Assembly (NCBI RefSeq): GCF_037450285.1 | Contig: NZ_JAQISN010000002.1 | Coordinates: forward strand, 1-64,000 | DNA: 64,000 bases | Reading direction: 5' to 3' | DNA from: Erwinia sp. SLM-02 | Lineage (GTDB): Bacteria; Pseudomonadota; Gammaproteobacteria; Enterobacterales; Enterobacteriaceae | Part shown: in pieces, positions 16,120 to 24,970 of the stretch | Position numbering within the stretch: the stretch's first letter is position 1 | How the letters are laid out: each line of letters starts with the position of its first letter | Notes under the pieces: model-generated | Told to the model about the DNA's origin: nothing | Database searches by the model: none | What the model saw: the letters and a program-made list of their open reading frames with translations, nothing else | Program-made: the position numbers and the translations under genes

Positions 16120-16662
16120 TCAAAAACCAGGATCCCAATCTACTGTGATAGAACGCGTAGTGAGATCGACATTCTTGATAACCTGTTCATCGAGGAACGG
16201 AATCAACCGCTCCTGGACACCAAATGCATCTTTCAGGTTTGCCTTCACGACCATAACGTCGTTTGAGCCGGTTTCCATCATATCGATGACTTTACCGAGC
16301 TCGTAGCCTTCAGTGGTGACAACCTGGCAGCCCATAAGGTCTTTCCAGTAATATTCACCGTCAAGCTCCGGCAGTTGCTCCGAGTCCACGACAATTTCGC
16401 AATTAGTCAGCAGACCTGCAGCATCACGATCGTCAATGCCTTTGACTTTGATGATCATGTCCTGATTGTGGCGCTTCCAGCTTTCCAGCTCGACATGCTG
16501 CCACTGACCCGCCCGCTGGATAAACCACGGCTGATAGTCAAAAATGCTTTCGGCGTCTTCGGTGGAGGAAAACACTTTGAGCCAACCACGGATACCGTAG
16601 GCCGAGCCCATCTTTCCCAGAATTAACGGGTTAGCGGGAGGCTGGTTGTGTTGCTTGCTCAT
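16120..16662 (-). CDS. rimM: RimM, 16S rRNA processing / 30S maturation factor
   Basis: Binds S19 and the 30S head during assembly. The 180-residue protein has the N-terminal RimM domain (LILGKMGSAYGIRGWLKVFS) and C-terminal PRC-barrel (about 95-175: GEYYWKDLMGCQVVT, RLIPFLDEQVI). The start at 16662 gives MSKQHNQ as in E. coli; three further upstream residues are possible. Confidence 0.97.
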   Translation of the reverse strand: MSKQHNQPPANPLILGKMGSAYGIRGWLKVFSSTEDAESIFDYQPWFIQRAGQWQHVELESWKRHNQDMIIKVKGIDDRDAAGLLTNCEIVVDSEQLPELDGEYYWKDLMGCQVVTTEGYELGKVIDMMETGSNDVMVVKANLKDAFGVQERLIPFLDEQVIKNVDLTTRSITVDWDPGF

Positions 16663-16680
16663 GTTGACCACCGTGACAGA

Positions 16681-16929
16681 TTAAGCTGCTTTCTTTGCTT
16701 CTTTGACCAGCGCACCAACGCGGTCGGACAGAGTTGCGCCCTGGCCAACCCAGTGCTCAATGCGGTCCAGATCAAGACGCAGTGCTTCAGCCTGACCAGA
16801 TGCGATCGGGTTGAAGAAACCAACGCGCTCAATGAAACGGCCATTGCGAGCATTACGGCTGTCAGTGACGACTACCTGGTAGAATGGACGCTTTTTAGCG
16901 CCGTGACGTGCCAAACGAATTGTTACCAT
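16681..16929 (-). CDS. rpsP: Ribosomal protein bS16
   Basis: Small-subunit assembly protein, 82 residues, starting MVTIRLARHGAKKRPFYQVV. A good GAGGAT site lies before the ATG. First gene of the operon; promoter and leader hairpin lie just upstream. Confidence 0.98.
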   Translation of the reverse strand: MVTIRLARHGAKKRPFYQVVVTDSRNARNGRFIERVGFFNPIASGQAEALRLDLDRIEHWVGQGATLSDRVGALVKEAKKAA

Positions 16930-16948
16930 AACATCCTCTTTAGTTAAT

Positions 16949-16983
16949 AAAACAACCGGGCCCCATTGAGGGAACGGGGCCCG
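16949..16983 (-). promoter_or_regulatory. GC-rich leader hairpin (attenuator-like) upstream of rpsP
   Basis: CCGGGCCCC / GGGGCCCGG, nine G-C pairs around an 11-base loop, is followed on the minus strand by TTGTTTTATT. It sits about 20 nt downstream of the predicted rpsP start site and about 85 bp past the ffh stop. It may end ffh transcription, attenuate rpsP, or both. Confidence 0.75.
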
Positions 16984-17006
16984 GGTGCAATATAAAAAGC
17001 CCGAAA

Positions 17007-17034
17007 ATTTTACTCATTTTGGCGAAAAAAGCAA
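17007..17034 (-). promoter_or_regulatory. rpsP operon promoter
   Basis: Minus strand -35 TTGCTT (17029-17034), 16-bp spacer, -10 TAAAAT (17007-17012), followed by TTTCGGGC. The region is nearly the E. coli sequence at this promoter. Confidence 0.8.
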
Positions 17035-17065
17035 CCTAATTCGCCCGAGCGCTTTTCCGGCTTGT

Positions 17066-18427
17066 TTAACGGCCTGGGAAACCAGGCGGCATCATACCTT
17101 TCATGCCGCGCATCATCTTCGCCATGCCACCTTTTTTCATCTTTTTCATCATGCGCTGCATGTCGTCAAACTGCTTCAGTAAGCGGTTAACGTCCTGCAC
17201 CTGCATACCTGAACCGGTTGCAATACGACGCTTGCGGGAGCCTTTGATAATCTCAGGCTTCTCGCGCTCTTTACGCGTCATGGAATTAATCATCGCTTCC
17301 ATACGCACCAGGACTTTATCGTCCATCTGCGATTTTACGTTGTCCGGCAGCTGGCCCATCCCCGGCAGTTTACCCATCAGGCTGGCCATGCCGCCCATAT
17401 TACGCATCTGCTTGAGCTGGTCGAGGAAGTCGTTCAGGTCAAAACCGTCGCCCTTCTTCAGCTTGCTGGCCAGTTTTTCGGCCTGCGCACGGTCAACTTT
17501 GCTTTCGATATCTTCGATCAGCGACAGCATGTCGCCCATGCCGAGGATGCGTGACGCAATACGCTCAGGATAGAACGGCTCAAGGGCTTCGGTCTTCTCA
17601 CCGACACCCATAAATTTGATAGGCTTGCCGGTGATGTGACGAATCGACAGCGCCGCACCACCACGGGCATCACCGTCGACCTTGGTCAGAATCACACCGG
17701 TCAGCGGCAGCGCTTCGTTAAACGCTTTTGCCGTATTGGCGGCATCCTGGCCGGTCATGGCATCAACAACAAACAGCGTTTCAACCGGGTTAATCGCGGC
17801 GTGGACCTGCTTGATCTCGTCCATCATCGCTTCATCAACGTGCAGTCGACCGGCGGTATCCACCAGCAGAACGTCGTAGAATTTCAGCTTCGCCTGCTGC
17901 AGAGCATTCTTAACAATATCAACCGGCTTCTGGCTGAGGTCGGAAGGACAAAAATCAACACCAACCTGTTCCGCCAGGGTTTCCAGCTGTTTGATCGCCG
18001 CCGGGCGATAAACGTCGGCAGAAACCACTAATACCTTTTTCTTGTGCTTTTCACGCAGGAACTTACCGAGTTTACCGACGCTGGTGGTTTTACCCGCACC
18101 CTGCAGACCGGCCATCAAAACGACAGCCGGCGGCTGAGCGGCCAGGTTCAGAGTGTTATTCTCCTCTCCCATGGCGGCAACCAGCTCATTTTTAACGATC
18201 TTGACGAATTCCTGGCCTGGGGTCAGGCTTTTGTTCACATCATGACCGACAGCGCTTTCTTTTACACGGCTGATAAATTCACGTACCACCGGCAGCGCAA
18301 CGTCGGCTTCCAACAGCGCCATGCGCACTTCGCGCAGCGTGTCTTTAATATTGTCTTCTGTCAGCCGTCCACGGCCGCTGATATTGCGCAGGCTCTGCGA
18401 CAATCGATCGGATAAATTAGTAAACAT
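17066..18427 (-). CDS. ffh: Ffh, signal recognition particle protein (SRP54)
   Basis: With 4.5S RNA it binds signal sequences of nascent inner-membrane proteins and docks with FtsY. The 453 residues match E. coli; start MFTNLSDRLSQSLRNISG fixes the ATG at 18427 (a longer upstream frame adds 54 low-complexity residues). NG GTPase domain: GLQGAGKTTS, DTAGR, TKVDGDARGG. The Met-rich M domain (about 300-453) ends MKKMKKGGMAKMMRGMKGMM. Divergent from ypjD. Confidence 0.98.
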   Translation of the reverse strand: MFTNLSDRLSQSLRNISGRGRLTEDNIKDTLREVRMALLEADVALPVVREFISRVKESAVGHDVNKSLTPGQEFVKIVKNELVAAMGEENNTLNLAAQPPAVVLMAGLQGAGKTTSVGKLGKFLREKHKKKVLVVSADVYRPAAIKQLETLAEQVGVDFCPSDLSQKPVDIVKNALQQAKLKFYDVLLVDTAGRLHVDEAMMDEIKQVHAAINPVETLFVVDAMTGQDAANTAKAFNEALPLTGVILTKVDGDARGGAALSIRHITGKPIKFMGVGEKTEALEPFYPERIASRILGMGDMLSLIEDIESKVDRAQAEKLASKLKKGDGFDLNDFLDQLKQMRNMGGMASLMGKLPGMGQLPDNVKSQMDDKVLVRMEAMINSMTRKEREKPEIIKGSRKRRIATGSGMQVQDVNRLLKQFDDMQRMMKKMKKGGMAKMMRGMKGMMPPGFPGR

Positions 18428-18594
18428 CGTCTCTCGCTTAACGGTAATGAGAGGCCGCCAGGGCGACACAATGGGCCGGATTATAACACAGAGATGCCGG
18501 GATCTCAGCCATATGCGATGAGATCGTTTGGAGCCTGCTGCCGCTGGCGCTATACTGACTTTTTTAACAGTCCTGGCCGGTACTAACACTTAAT

Positions 18595-19386
18595 ATGTCC
18601 GTATTTGCGATCCTGGCACTATTCGCCTATTCATGTAGCCTTGCACTGATTGTTCCCAGCCTGCTGCGTAAAAATAGTAGCTGGCGCAGGCTGGCCGTTT
18701 TGTCTGCCGTCGTCGCGCTGGTGTTTCACGCCGTTGCACTGGAACAGCGTATCTTCTCCCAGGGCGGAGGACAGAACCTTAGCCTGCTGAATATCGGTTC
18801 TCTGGTCAGCCTGCTGATCTGCTCGATCATGACCATTGTCGCCTCGCGCAATCGTGGCTGGATCCTGCTGCCGATTGTTTACAGCTTTGCGTTAATTAAT
18901 CTGGCGTTTGCCACCTTCGTTCCGAATGCCTTTATCACCCATCTGGAAACCACGCCGGGCATGATGGTGCATATTGGCCTGGCGTTGTTTGCCTATGCTA
19001 CGCTGATCATTGCGGCTCTTTACGCGCTGCAGCTGGCCTGGATTGACTGGCTGTTGAAAACCAAGAGGCTGGCGTTTACCACTGACATACCGCCGCTCAT
19101 GACCATCGAGCGGAAAATGTTTCATATCACCCAGATTGGCGTCGTACTGCTGACGCTGGTGCTGTGTACCGGCCTGTTCTTTTTACCGGACCTTTTCAGC
19201 CGCGAAAATATTGATAAAGCCGTACTGTCATTCCTGGCCTGGTTCCTCTATATCGTCCTGCTGTGGGGCCATTATCATGAGGGCTGGCGCGGGCGTCGCG
19301 TTGTCTGGTTCAACTGCGGCGGTGCGTTTCTGCTGACCATGGCCTATTTCGGCAGCCGCATGCTGCAGCACTTTTTAACCTCCTGA
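18595..19386 (+). CDS. ypjD: YpjD, inner-membrane cytochrome-c-assembly/HemX-like protein
   Basis: A 263-residue polytopic membrane protein with about eight helices in the CcsA/HemX (cytochrome c assembly) family. It keeps the ...WGHYHEGWRGRR... and ...TTPGMMVHIGLALFAYATL histidine-bearing helices. In E. coli YpjD (also called CorE in Salmonella work) lies next to YfjD/CorB and has been linked with magnesium efflux through CorA. Here the same pair is kept, 22 bp apart. The molecular function is not firmly established. Confidence 0.88.
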   Translation: MSVFAILALFAYSCSLALIVPSLLRKNSSWRRLAVLSAVVALVFHAVALEQRIFSQGGGQNLSLLNIGSLVSLLICSIMTIVASRNRGWILLPIVYSFALINLAFATFVPNAFITHLETTPGMMVHIGLALFAYATLIIAALYALQLAWIDWLLKTKRLAFTTDIPPLMTIERKMFHITQIGVVLLTLVLCTGLFFLPDLFSRENIDKAVLSFLAWFLYIVLLWGHYHEGWRGRRVVWFNCGGAFLLTMAYFGSRMLQHFLTS

Positions 19387-19408
19387 TCGACCACAACAAG
19401 GATTTCCC

Positions 19409-20701
19409 TTGGAACACGTTTCCACCACGACTCTGATCGTGACGCTGATTGTCATGATTCTGGTATCAGCGTACTTTTCCGGCTCCGAAACCGGCATGAT
19501 GACGCTTAACCGCTACAAGCTGCGCCATCAGGCCAAAAACGGCGATCGCGCCGCGCGCAGGGTGGAGAAATTACTCCGCCGCCCCGATCGCCTGATAAGC
19601 CTTGTGCTCATTGGTAATAACCTGGTGAATATTCTGGCTTCTGCGCTGGGCACCATCGTCGGAATGCGGCTGTACGGCGATGCCGGCGTGGCGATTGCCA
19701 CCGGTATCCTTACCTTCCTGGTGCTGGTCTTTGCGGAGGTGCTGCCGAAAACCATCGCCGCGCTCTACCCGGAGAAAGTGGCGTTCCCCAGCAGCGTACT
19801 GCTCGGCCCCCTGCAGATAGTGATGATGCCGCTGGTATGGCTACTCAATACGATTACCCGCCTGCTGATGCGCATGGTGGGCATGAAGAGCGACGGTTCG
19901 GTTAATTCCGCATTGAGTAAAGAAGAGCTGCGCACCATCGTTTACGAGTCGCGCTCGCTGATGTCGCACCGTAATCAGGACATGCTGCTGTCGGTACTTG
20001 ACCTCGACAAGGTCAACGTCGATGACATCATGGTGCCGCGTAATGAGATTGTCGGCATCAATATCAACGATGACTGGAAATCCATCGTCCGCCAGCTGGC
20101 CCACTCCCCGCACGGCCGCATCGTTCTTTATCGCGACTCGCTGGACGATACCATCAGCATGCTGCGCGTACGTGAAGCCTATCGTCTGATGACGGAAAAA
20201 AGGGAGTTCACCAAAGAGGTGATGCTGCGCGCCGCGGACGAAATTTACTACGTGCCCGAGGGTACGCCGCTGAACGTACAGCTGGTGAAGTTTCAGCGCA
20301 ATAAAGAAAAAGTCGGGCTGGTTGTCGATGAGTATGGCGACATCAAAGGATTAGTCACCATTGAAGATATTCTGGAAGAGATCGTCGGTGATTTCACCAC
20401 CTCGATGTCGCCATCGCTGGCTGAAGAGGTTGTGCCACAGAATGACGGTACCGTGCTGATTGAAGGCAGTGCCAACGTGCGCGAACTCAATAAAGCGTTT
20501 AACTGGACGCTGCCGGAAGAAGGTGCGCGCACCGTCAACGGTATGATCCTCGAAGAGCTACAGGATATTCCGTTACCCGATACCACCATACATATTGGTC
20601 AATACGCGGTAGATATTCTGGACGTGCAGGAAAATATGATTAAGCAGGTGCGCGTAACGCCGCAGAAGCCGTTAAAAGAGTCGGCGAGTTCATCATCGTA
20701 A
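19409..20701 (+). CDS. corB: CorB/YfjD, CNNM-type magnesium/cobalt efflux protein
   Basis: A 430-residue membrane protein: DUF21/CNNM transmembrane domain (about 1-190, with SAYFSGSETGMMTLNR and VLVFAEVLPKTIAAL), paired CBS domains (about 205-335, VDDIMVPRNEIVGI and VDEYGDIKGLVTIEDILEE), and CorC_HlyC transporter-associated domain to the C-terminus. Such proteins promote Mg2+ export. The start is TTG, behind AAGGA, giving MEHVSTTTLI as in E. coli. Operon with ypjD. Confidence 0.92.
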   Translation: MEHVSTTTLIVTLIVMILVSAYFSGSETGMMTLNRYKLRHQAKNGDRAARRVEKLLRRPDRLISLVLIGNNLVNILASALGTIVGMRLYGDAGVAIATGILTFLVLVFAEVLPKTIAALYPEKVAFPSSVLLGPLQIVMMPLVWLLNTITRLLMRMVGMKSDGSVNSALSKEELRTIVYESRSLMSHRNQDMLLSVLDLDKVNVDDIMVPRNEIVGININDDWKSIVRQLAHSPHGRIVLYRDSLDDTISMLRVREAYRLMTEKREFTKEVMLRAADEIYYVPEGTPLNVQLVKFQRNKEKVGLVVDEYGDIKGLVTIEDILEEIVGDFTTSMSPSLAEEVVPQNDGTVLIEGSANVRELNKAFNWTLPEEGARTVNGMILEELQDIPLPDTTIHIGQYAVDILDVQENMIKQVRVTPQKPLKESASSSS

Positions 20702-20777
20702 ATACCCTCTCCTGCGGCTGCAGAAGAGGATCAACCGATAACAGGGACGTTCGGTGAATCCGATCGCCCCAAACCGT

Positions 20778-21293
20778 TTAGATATGCAGTTCTTTCAGTT
20801 TTTCTTTCGGTAAAGCCAGGTCTTCATTACGATTCACGCGGATATCGTTAGCGATAATGTGGCGCGCGATTTCCTGTGCTTCTTCCAGTGAGTGCATCTC
20901 ACAGGTGCCGCACTGATAGATGTTCAGCTCAGGAATATCATTCTGGTTGGCAACCTTGAGAACATCCTCCATTGCCGCTTTCCACGCCTTCGCCACGCGC
21001 TGCTCATCCGGTACACCAATCAGGCTCATATAGAACCCCGTGCGGCATCCCATCGGCGAGATATCAACGATTTCAACGCCTTCACCGTTCAGGTGATCGC
21101 GCATAAAACCGGCGAACAGGTGTTCCAAAGTATGGATACCGCGCTCAGGCAGGATTTCGATGTTCGGTCGGCAGAAACGCAGATCGAAAACGGTGATGGT
21201 ATCGCCATGAGGGGTCTTCATGGTCTTAGCTACGCGGACTGCAGGAGCGGCCATGATGGTGTGATCAACGGTAAAGCTATCCAGCAATGGCAT
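20778..21293 (-). CDS. luxS: LuxS, S-ribosylhomocysteine lyase (AI-2 synthase)
   Basis: Cleaves S-ribosylhomocysteine to homocysteine and DPD, precursor of autoinducer-2. The 171 residues match E. coli. Metal ligands His54 and His58 (HTLEH) and Cys128 are present, with catalytic Glu57 and Cys83 (MGCRTG). GAGGTAAC ribosome-binding site. Divergent from micA, whose RNA in E. coli overlaps the luxS 5' leader. Confidence 0.98.
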   Translation of the reverse strand: MPLLDSFTVDHTIMAAPAVRVAKTMKTPHGDTITVFDLRFCRPNIEILPERGIHTLEHLFAGFMRDHLNGEGVEIVDISPMGCRTGFYMSLIGVPDEQRVAKAWKAAMEDVLKVANQNDIPELNIYQCGTCEMHSLEEAQEIARHIIANDIRVNRNEDLALPKEKLKELHI

Positions 21294-21331
21294 ATTGTTA
21301 CCTCAACTAATGAATTTATTTTAGATATCGT

Positions 21332-21359
21332 GAAACTTTTTCTGTCAGCTCGCGTCTGA
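21332..21359 (+). promoter_or_regulatory. sigma-E promoter of micA
   Basis: -35 GAAACTT (21332-21338), 16-bp spacer, -10 TCTGA (21355-21359), seven bases before the RNA 5' end. This fits the RpoE consensus GGAACTT-N15-16-TCTRA with one mismatch. Confidence 0.82.
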
Positions 21360-21365
21360 CTATAT

Positions 21366-21441
21366 GAAAGACGCGCATTTGTTATCATCATCCCTGACAA
21401 CAGAGATGTTACTTTGGCCACAGTGATGTGGCCATTTTCTT
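21366..21441 (+). ncRNA. micA: MicA (SraD) Hfq-dependent small RNA
   Basis: Starts GAAAGACGCGCATTTGTTAT, the conserved MicA 5' end with the OmpA-mRNA pairing region, and ends in stem TGGCCAC / GTGGCCA (21415-21434) followed by TTTTCTTTT. It occupies the luxS-gshA gap as in E. coli and has a sigma-E promoter. Known role: Hfq-dependent repression of ompA and other envelope mRNAs on envelope stress. The 3' end is placed within the T run. Confidence 0.95.
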
Positions 21442-21447
21442 TTAGCG

Positions 21448-23007
21448 CTAGCCTTTATCTTTCAGAAACTCTTCCAGGCTCAGCGTATCACTTTCTTCAA
21501 TCTGCTGCTGGCTTACCTGCGAGCGCCGCGCTTCCTGAGCGAACTGTTCATCACTCAATACTTCCAGCGACTCTTCATTCAGCTGTTGACGATACTGCTC
21601 GGCCAGCGCCAGTCCGGTACCGGCAATACCGTTTTCCTTCAGCGATTGCAGGAAACGTGCGGAGTAGGTCAAATCCGGATCGTCAAACGATGCCACCAGG
21701 CGATCGCACACCTGCTGATAGTGGTTTTCCCCACTCTGACCGTCCAGCGTTTCAGCCACCCGCTTCAGATCGCGGAACAGCGCTTTGCCCACCTCAACCA
21801 GCGGTTGTTCCGTCTCTCCGCAGCCTATACCGATGGTTTGCCCTGGCTTACGGCCTTCCAGAATCACCCGGTTCCAGTTTTTACGCGTACAGAGCAGCTC
21901 ATCGCTGTTCATATCCGGCGCTTCCGCCAGGGTACACCAGATCAGGAACAGATCCAGGAAGCGCACCTGATTATCATCAACCCCGATAGCCGAGAACGGG
22001 TTAATGTCCAGCGAGCGCACTTCAATATATTCTATGCCGCCACGCAGCAGCGCATCGGAAGGGGCTTCACCGGAACGCGTCACGCGCTTCGGCCTGATTG
22101 GCGCATACAGTTCATTTTCAATCTGCAGCACATTGGTATTCAGCTGCAGCCAGTCACCGTTAGCGTCCTTCACGCCCATCGCCGCAAACTCAGCGGAGGG
22201 GGTTTTAATCGCCGCCTTCAGCGCTTTGATATAGCCAGGCAGGTCGTTAAAGGTAATGCCAAGGTTGCTCTGCGACTTATTGGTATAACCGAGATCGCTC
22301 AGGCGCAGGGAGGTGGCATACGGTAACGACAGCATGCCCTGTTCACTGCGATCGAACGGCAGATTGCTTTCTTTACCCTGCAGGAAAGAGGAGCAGATAG
22401 CCGGTGACGCACCGAACAGATAAGGGATAATCCAGCCAAAGCGATAGTAATTGCGTATCAGACGCAGGTAGCCGTCTGAAATCGCCTCTTTACCGCTTTC
22501 CGCATCTTCTACGCCTGCCCAGGCCTGCCAGAAGGAGAGCGGCAGCGAGAAGTTATAATGCACGCCGGAAATCACCTGCATCAAGGCACCGTAGCGATTT
22601 TTCAGCCCCTGGCGGTACAGCGTTTTCATGCGGCCAATGTTCGAGCTGCCGTACTGAGCCAGTTCAATGTCCTGCCCCGGTTCAATAATACACGGCATAC
22701 TCATCGGCCACATAAGCTCTTCACCCAGCTCGCGCGAGGTGTGACGATGAATATCACGCAAGAATGCCAGCAGATGATCAATATCCTGATCGACCGGCGT
22801 GATAAATTCTAACAGCGCTTCCGCAAAATCGGTGGTGATCCACTTATGCGTTAAGGTGGATCCCAGAGACGATGGGTGCCGGGTTGTAGCCAGATGTCCA
22901 TCGGGCCTGACACGCAGCGTTTCGCGTTCAATACCGCGACCAATTCCTTTAAGTGCGCCAGGGTGGGCTTCCAGCCACGCAAGTGCCTGTGATACGTCCG
23001 GGATCAA
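21448..23007 (-). CDS. gshA: GshA, glutamate-cysteine ligase
   Basis: ATP-dependent first step of glutathione synthesis. The 519-residue type 1 GCS starts with TTG (23007), as does E. coli gshA, behind GGGAGGTCAA; the N-terminus MIPDVSQALAWLEAHPGALK confirms it. Conserved: RGIERETLRV, LLEFITPV, GVHYNFSLP, NELYAPIRPKR and RGGIEYIEVRSLD. The rare start probably limits translation, with feedback inhibition by glutathione known for the family. Confidence 0.98.
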   Translation of the reverse strand: MIPDVSQALAWLEAHPGALKGIGRGIERETLRVRPDGHLATTRHPSSLGSTLTHKWITTDFAEALLEFITPVDQDIDHLLAFLRDIHRHTSRELGEELMWPMSMPCIIEPGQDIELAQYGSSNIGRMKTLYRQGLKNRYGALMQVISGVHYNFSLPLSFWQAWAGVEDAESGKEAISDGYLRLIRNYYRFGWIIPYLFGASPAICSSFLQGKESNLPFDRSEQGMLSLPYATSLRLSDLGYTNKSQSNLGITFNDLPGYIKALKAAIKTPSAEFAAMGVKDANGDWLQLNTNVLQIENELYAPIRPKRVTRSGEAPSDALLRGGIEYIEVRSLDINPFSAIGVDDNQVRFLDLFLIWCTLAEAPDMNSDELLCTRKNWNRVILEGRKPGQTIGIGCGETEQPLVEVGKALFRDLKRVAETLDGQSGENHYQQVCDRLVASFDDPDLTYSARFLQSLKENGIAGTGLALAEQYRQQLNEESLEVLSDEQFAQEARRSQVSQQQIEESDTLSLEEFLKDKG

Positions 23008-23079
23008 ATTGACCTCCCGCTCAGAGAAAATTTATTATTGTTAAGCATAATGTTAACCGTAGCACCATCTAATAGCGAA

Positions 23080-23508
23080 TCAATGCCACCATTCCATGCC
23101 CTGTAAAGTTGCAGCAGCCAGCACTATATATCGCAAGGTTTTGCCAACGGCGAGGAAAAACACCATTGGCAGCCAGGCGAAACGCAGCCAGCCGGCAATA
23201 ACGCACAGCAGGTCACCGATCACCGGTAACCAGCTCAATAGCAGCGCGGCTGGCCCCAAACGATGCAGCCATGCCATTGCTGTTTTATGCCATCGCCCCT
23301 GTTCTTTTAGCGGCAGCAGGCGACCGATCAGAATGTTTGTCAGGCCACCGAGAGTGTTACCCACGGCAGCAATCACCACCAGAGTTACGGCCGAAGCTTT
23401 GCCGGCCAGCAACAGGCCAACCAGCATCGCCTCTGAGCTGCCGGGCAACAGCGTAGCACTCAGAAAACTGCTGGCAAACATCGAACCGTAAGTCAGCCAC
23501 TCAGTCAC
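23080..23508 (-). CDS. yqaA: YqaA, DedA/VTT-family inner-membrane protein
   Basis: A 142-residue membrane protein with about four helices and the VTT (SNARE-associated) core, including FLSATLLPGSSEAMLVGLL and GNTLGGLTNILIGR. Function unproven. Its ATG overlaps the yqaB stop by four bases (ATGA), so the two are coupled. The same pair lies between gshA and the arginine tRNAs in E. coli. Confidence 0.9.
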   Translation of the reverse strand: MTEWLTYGSMFASSFLSATLLPGSSEAMLVGLLLAGKASAVTLVVIAAVGNTLGGLTNILIGRLLPLKEQGRWHKTAMAWLHRLGPAALLLSWLPVIGDLLCVIAGWLRFAWLPMVFFLAVGKTLRYIVLAAATLQGMEWWH

Positions 23509-24071
23509 AGCAGACGAACATCAACAGCATCCATACCCGCTGCACGCGCGGCCTGCAAACCAAAGTCAGCATCTTCAAATACCACGCAGCGCGCAGGCGG
23601 AACGCCTATCAGTTCGGCGCAGCGAATAAATGTATCAGGCTCTGGCTTATGACGTTTAACATCATCTGCTCCGACAATGGCCGAGAAGTAATCACGCAGT
23701 CCCAGATGCTGCAACAGCGCAACCGCCATGGCATGTTCACTACCGGTTCCTACCGCCATCGGGCGGCGCCCCTTATAGGCTTTCACCACGTCAATCAGCG
23801 GCAGCGGTTTCACCACATCGAACAGTATGCTTTTAAATAGAGAGGTCTTCTCCGCGGCAAGGCGGTGAGGATCGAGATCGCTCTGATGCTGCTCAACGAT
23901 AAACTGGGCAATGCGCCAGGTCGGAGAACCATTAAGGCCAATCAGCGCCTTTTCATCAAATGCCATCCCGTGCTGAGCCAGCACCTGACGCCAGGCCTGG
24001 CGGTGCGTGGGTTCAGTATCGAGGATGGTGCCATCCATATCGAAAATCAAGCCGTCGTAAGCGTCGTACAT
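23505..24071 (-). CDS. yqaB: YqaB, HAD-type fructose-1-phosphate / 6-phosphogluconate phosphatase
   Basis: A 188-residue HAD-IA phosphatase. Motif I DMDGTILDTE (nucleophile Asp12 and acid Asp14), motif II VGTGS, motif III Lys in RHKPEPDTF, motif IV FEDADFG. E. coli YqaB acts on fructose 1-phosphate and 6-phosphogluconate. The ATG at 24071 gives E. coli length; an in-frame GTG four codons earlier is an alternative. Confidence 0.93.
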   Translation of the reverse strand: MYDAYDGLIFDMDGTILDTEPTHRQAWRQVLAQHGMAFDEKALIGLNGSPTWRIAQFIVEQHQSDLDPHRLAAEKTSLFKSILFDVVKPLPLIDVVKAYKGRRPMAVGTGSEHAMAVALLQHLGLRDYFSAIVGADDVKRHKPEPDTFIRCAELIGVPPARCVVFEDADFGLQAARAAGMDAVDVRLL

Positions 24072-24353
24072 TCTCTTAACCACCCTGATAAAGGAACGAT
24101 TACTTTAGCGTAAAGCCGTATGAATGTCGCTGTCAGCGTGGATCCGCAAATGCCTTGAAAGCCATAGGGATTTCTAACAGCAAATCGGCCGCAGGAAAAC
24201 GAATTAAAATGCAGGATAACAGCGGATAACGGGCTAAAGATAAAAAGACAGAGGGGGAACGAACAGATGAGGAAAACAGGGTGACGGCAACATGGCGGCA
24301 CAATCGTAGATGGCCGACGAGCGAGATTGAGGAATAGTAGAAATCAGGAGAGA
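24072..24353. other. Non-coding gap between yqaB and the tRNA cluster
   Basis: About 280 bp without a convincing gene, hairpin terminator or integrase remnant. It holds the end of the tRNA transcript and the yqaBA promoter region; no strong promoter was seen. Confidence 0.5.
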
Positions 24354-24430
24354 TGGTGCATCCAGGAGGATTCGAACCTCCGACCGCTCGGTTCGTAGCC
24401 GAGTACTCTATCCAGCTGAGCTATGGATGC
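24354..24430 (-). tRNA. argQ: tRNA-Arg (ACG)
   Basis: 77 nt with encoded CCA; acceptor GCATCCA / TGGATGC, anticodon loop CTACGAA giving ACG (read as ICG after deamination), T-arm GGTTCGAATCC. Fourth and last arginine tRNA of the serV-argVYZQ type transcript. Symbol assigned by order against E. coli. Confidence 0.97.
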
Positions 24431-24454
24431 ATCGGGAAATGCTTGACTAAAATA

Positions 24455-24531
24455 TGGTGCATCCAGGAGGATTCGAACCTCCGACCGCTCGGTTCGTAGC
24501 CGAGTACTCTATCCAGCTGAGCTATGGATGC
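24455..24531 (-). tRNA. argZ: tRNA-Arg (ACG)
   Basis: Identical to the copy at 24354-24430 across all 77 nt including CCA; separated from it by 24 bp. Symbol by order. Confidence 0.97.
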
Positions 24532-24609
24532 ATCGGAAAAACTTTTGATTGGGGGGTAACGCGACAAACCTGAGGAGATACTGAAGAAAATCACTGCCAC
24601 TCTGATGAA

Positions 24610-24686
24610 TGGTGCATCCAGGAGGATTCGAACCTCCGACCGCTCGGTTCGTAGCCGAGTACTCTATCCAGCTGAGCTATGGATGC
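24610..24686 (-). tRNA. argY: tRNA-Arg (ACG)
   Basis: Third identical 77-nt copy, anticodon ACG, CCA encoded; 78 bp from its downstream neighbour. Symbol by order. Confidence 0.97.
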
Positions 24687-24796
24687 ATTGCTAATTCTTG
24701 TATAACGCAGGGTGCTTAACTACTCACCGCGACACAGGCTGCTAACGCTGTATCGTACTACTTCTTATAAAGCCGCTTATGCCACTTTAAGAGAGA

Positions 24797-24873
24797 TGGT
24801 GCATCCAGGAGGATTCGAACCTCCGACCGCTCGGTTCGTAGCCGAGTACTCTATCCAGCTGAGCTATGGATGC
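24797..24873 (-). tRNA. argV: tRNA-Arg (ACG)
   Basis: Fourth identical copy, nearest the promoter of the four and only four bases from the serine tRNA. Symbol by order. Confidence 0.97.
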
Positions 24874-24877
24874 AAAA

Positions 24878-24970
24878 TGGCGGTGAGGCGGGGATTCGAA
24901 CCCCGGATGCAGCTTTTGACCGCATACTCCCTTAGCAGGGGAGCGCCTTCAGCCTCTCGGCCACCTCACC
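24878..24970 (-). tRNA. serV: tRNA-Ser (GCT)
   Basis: 93 nt, class II with a long variable arm; acceptor GGTGAGG, anticodon loop CTGCTAA giving GCT, CCA encoded. First gene of the tRNA transcript, as in E. coli. Confidence 0.97.
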
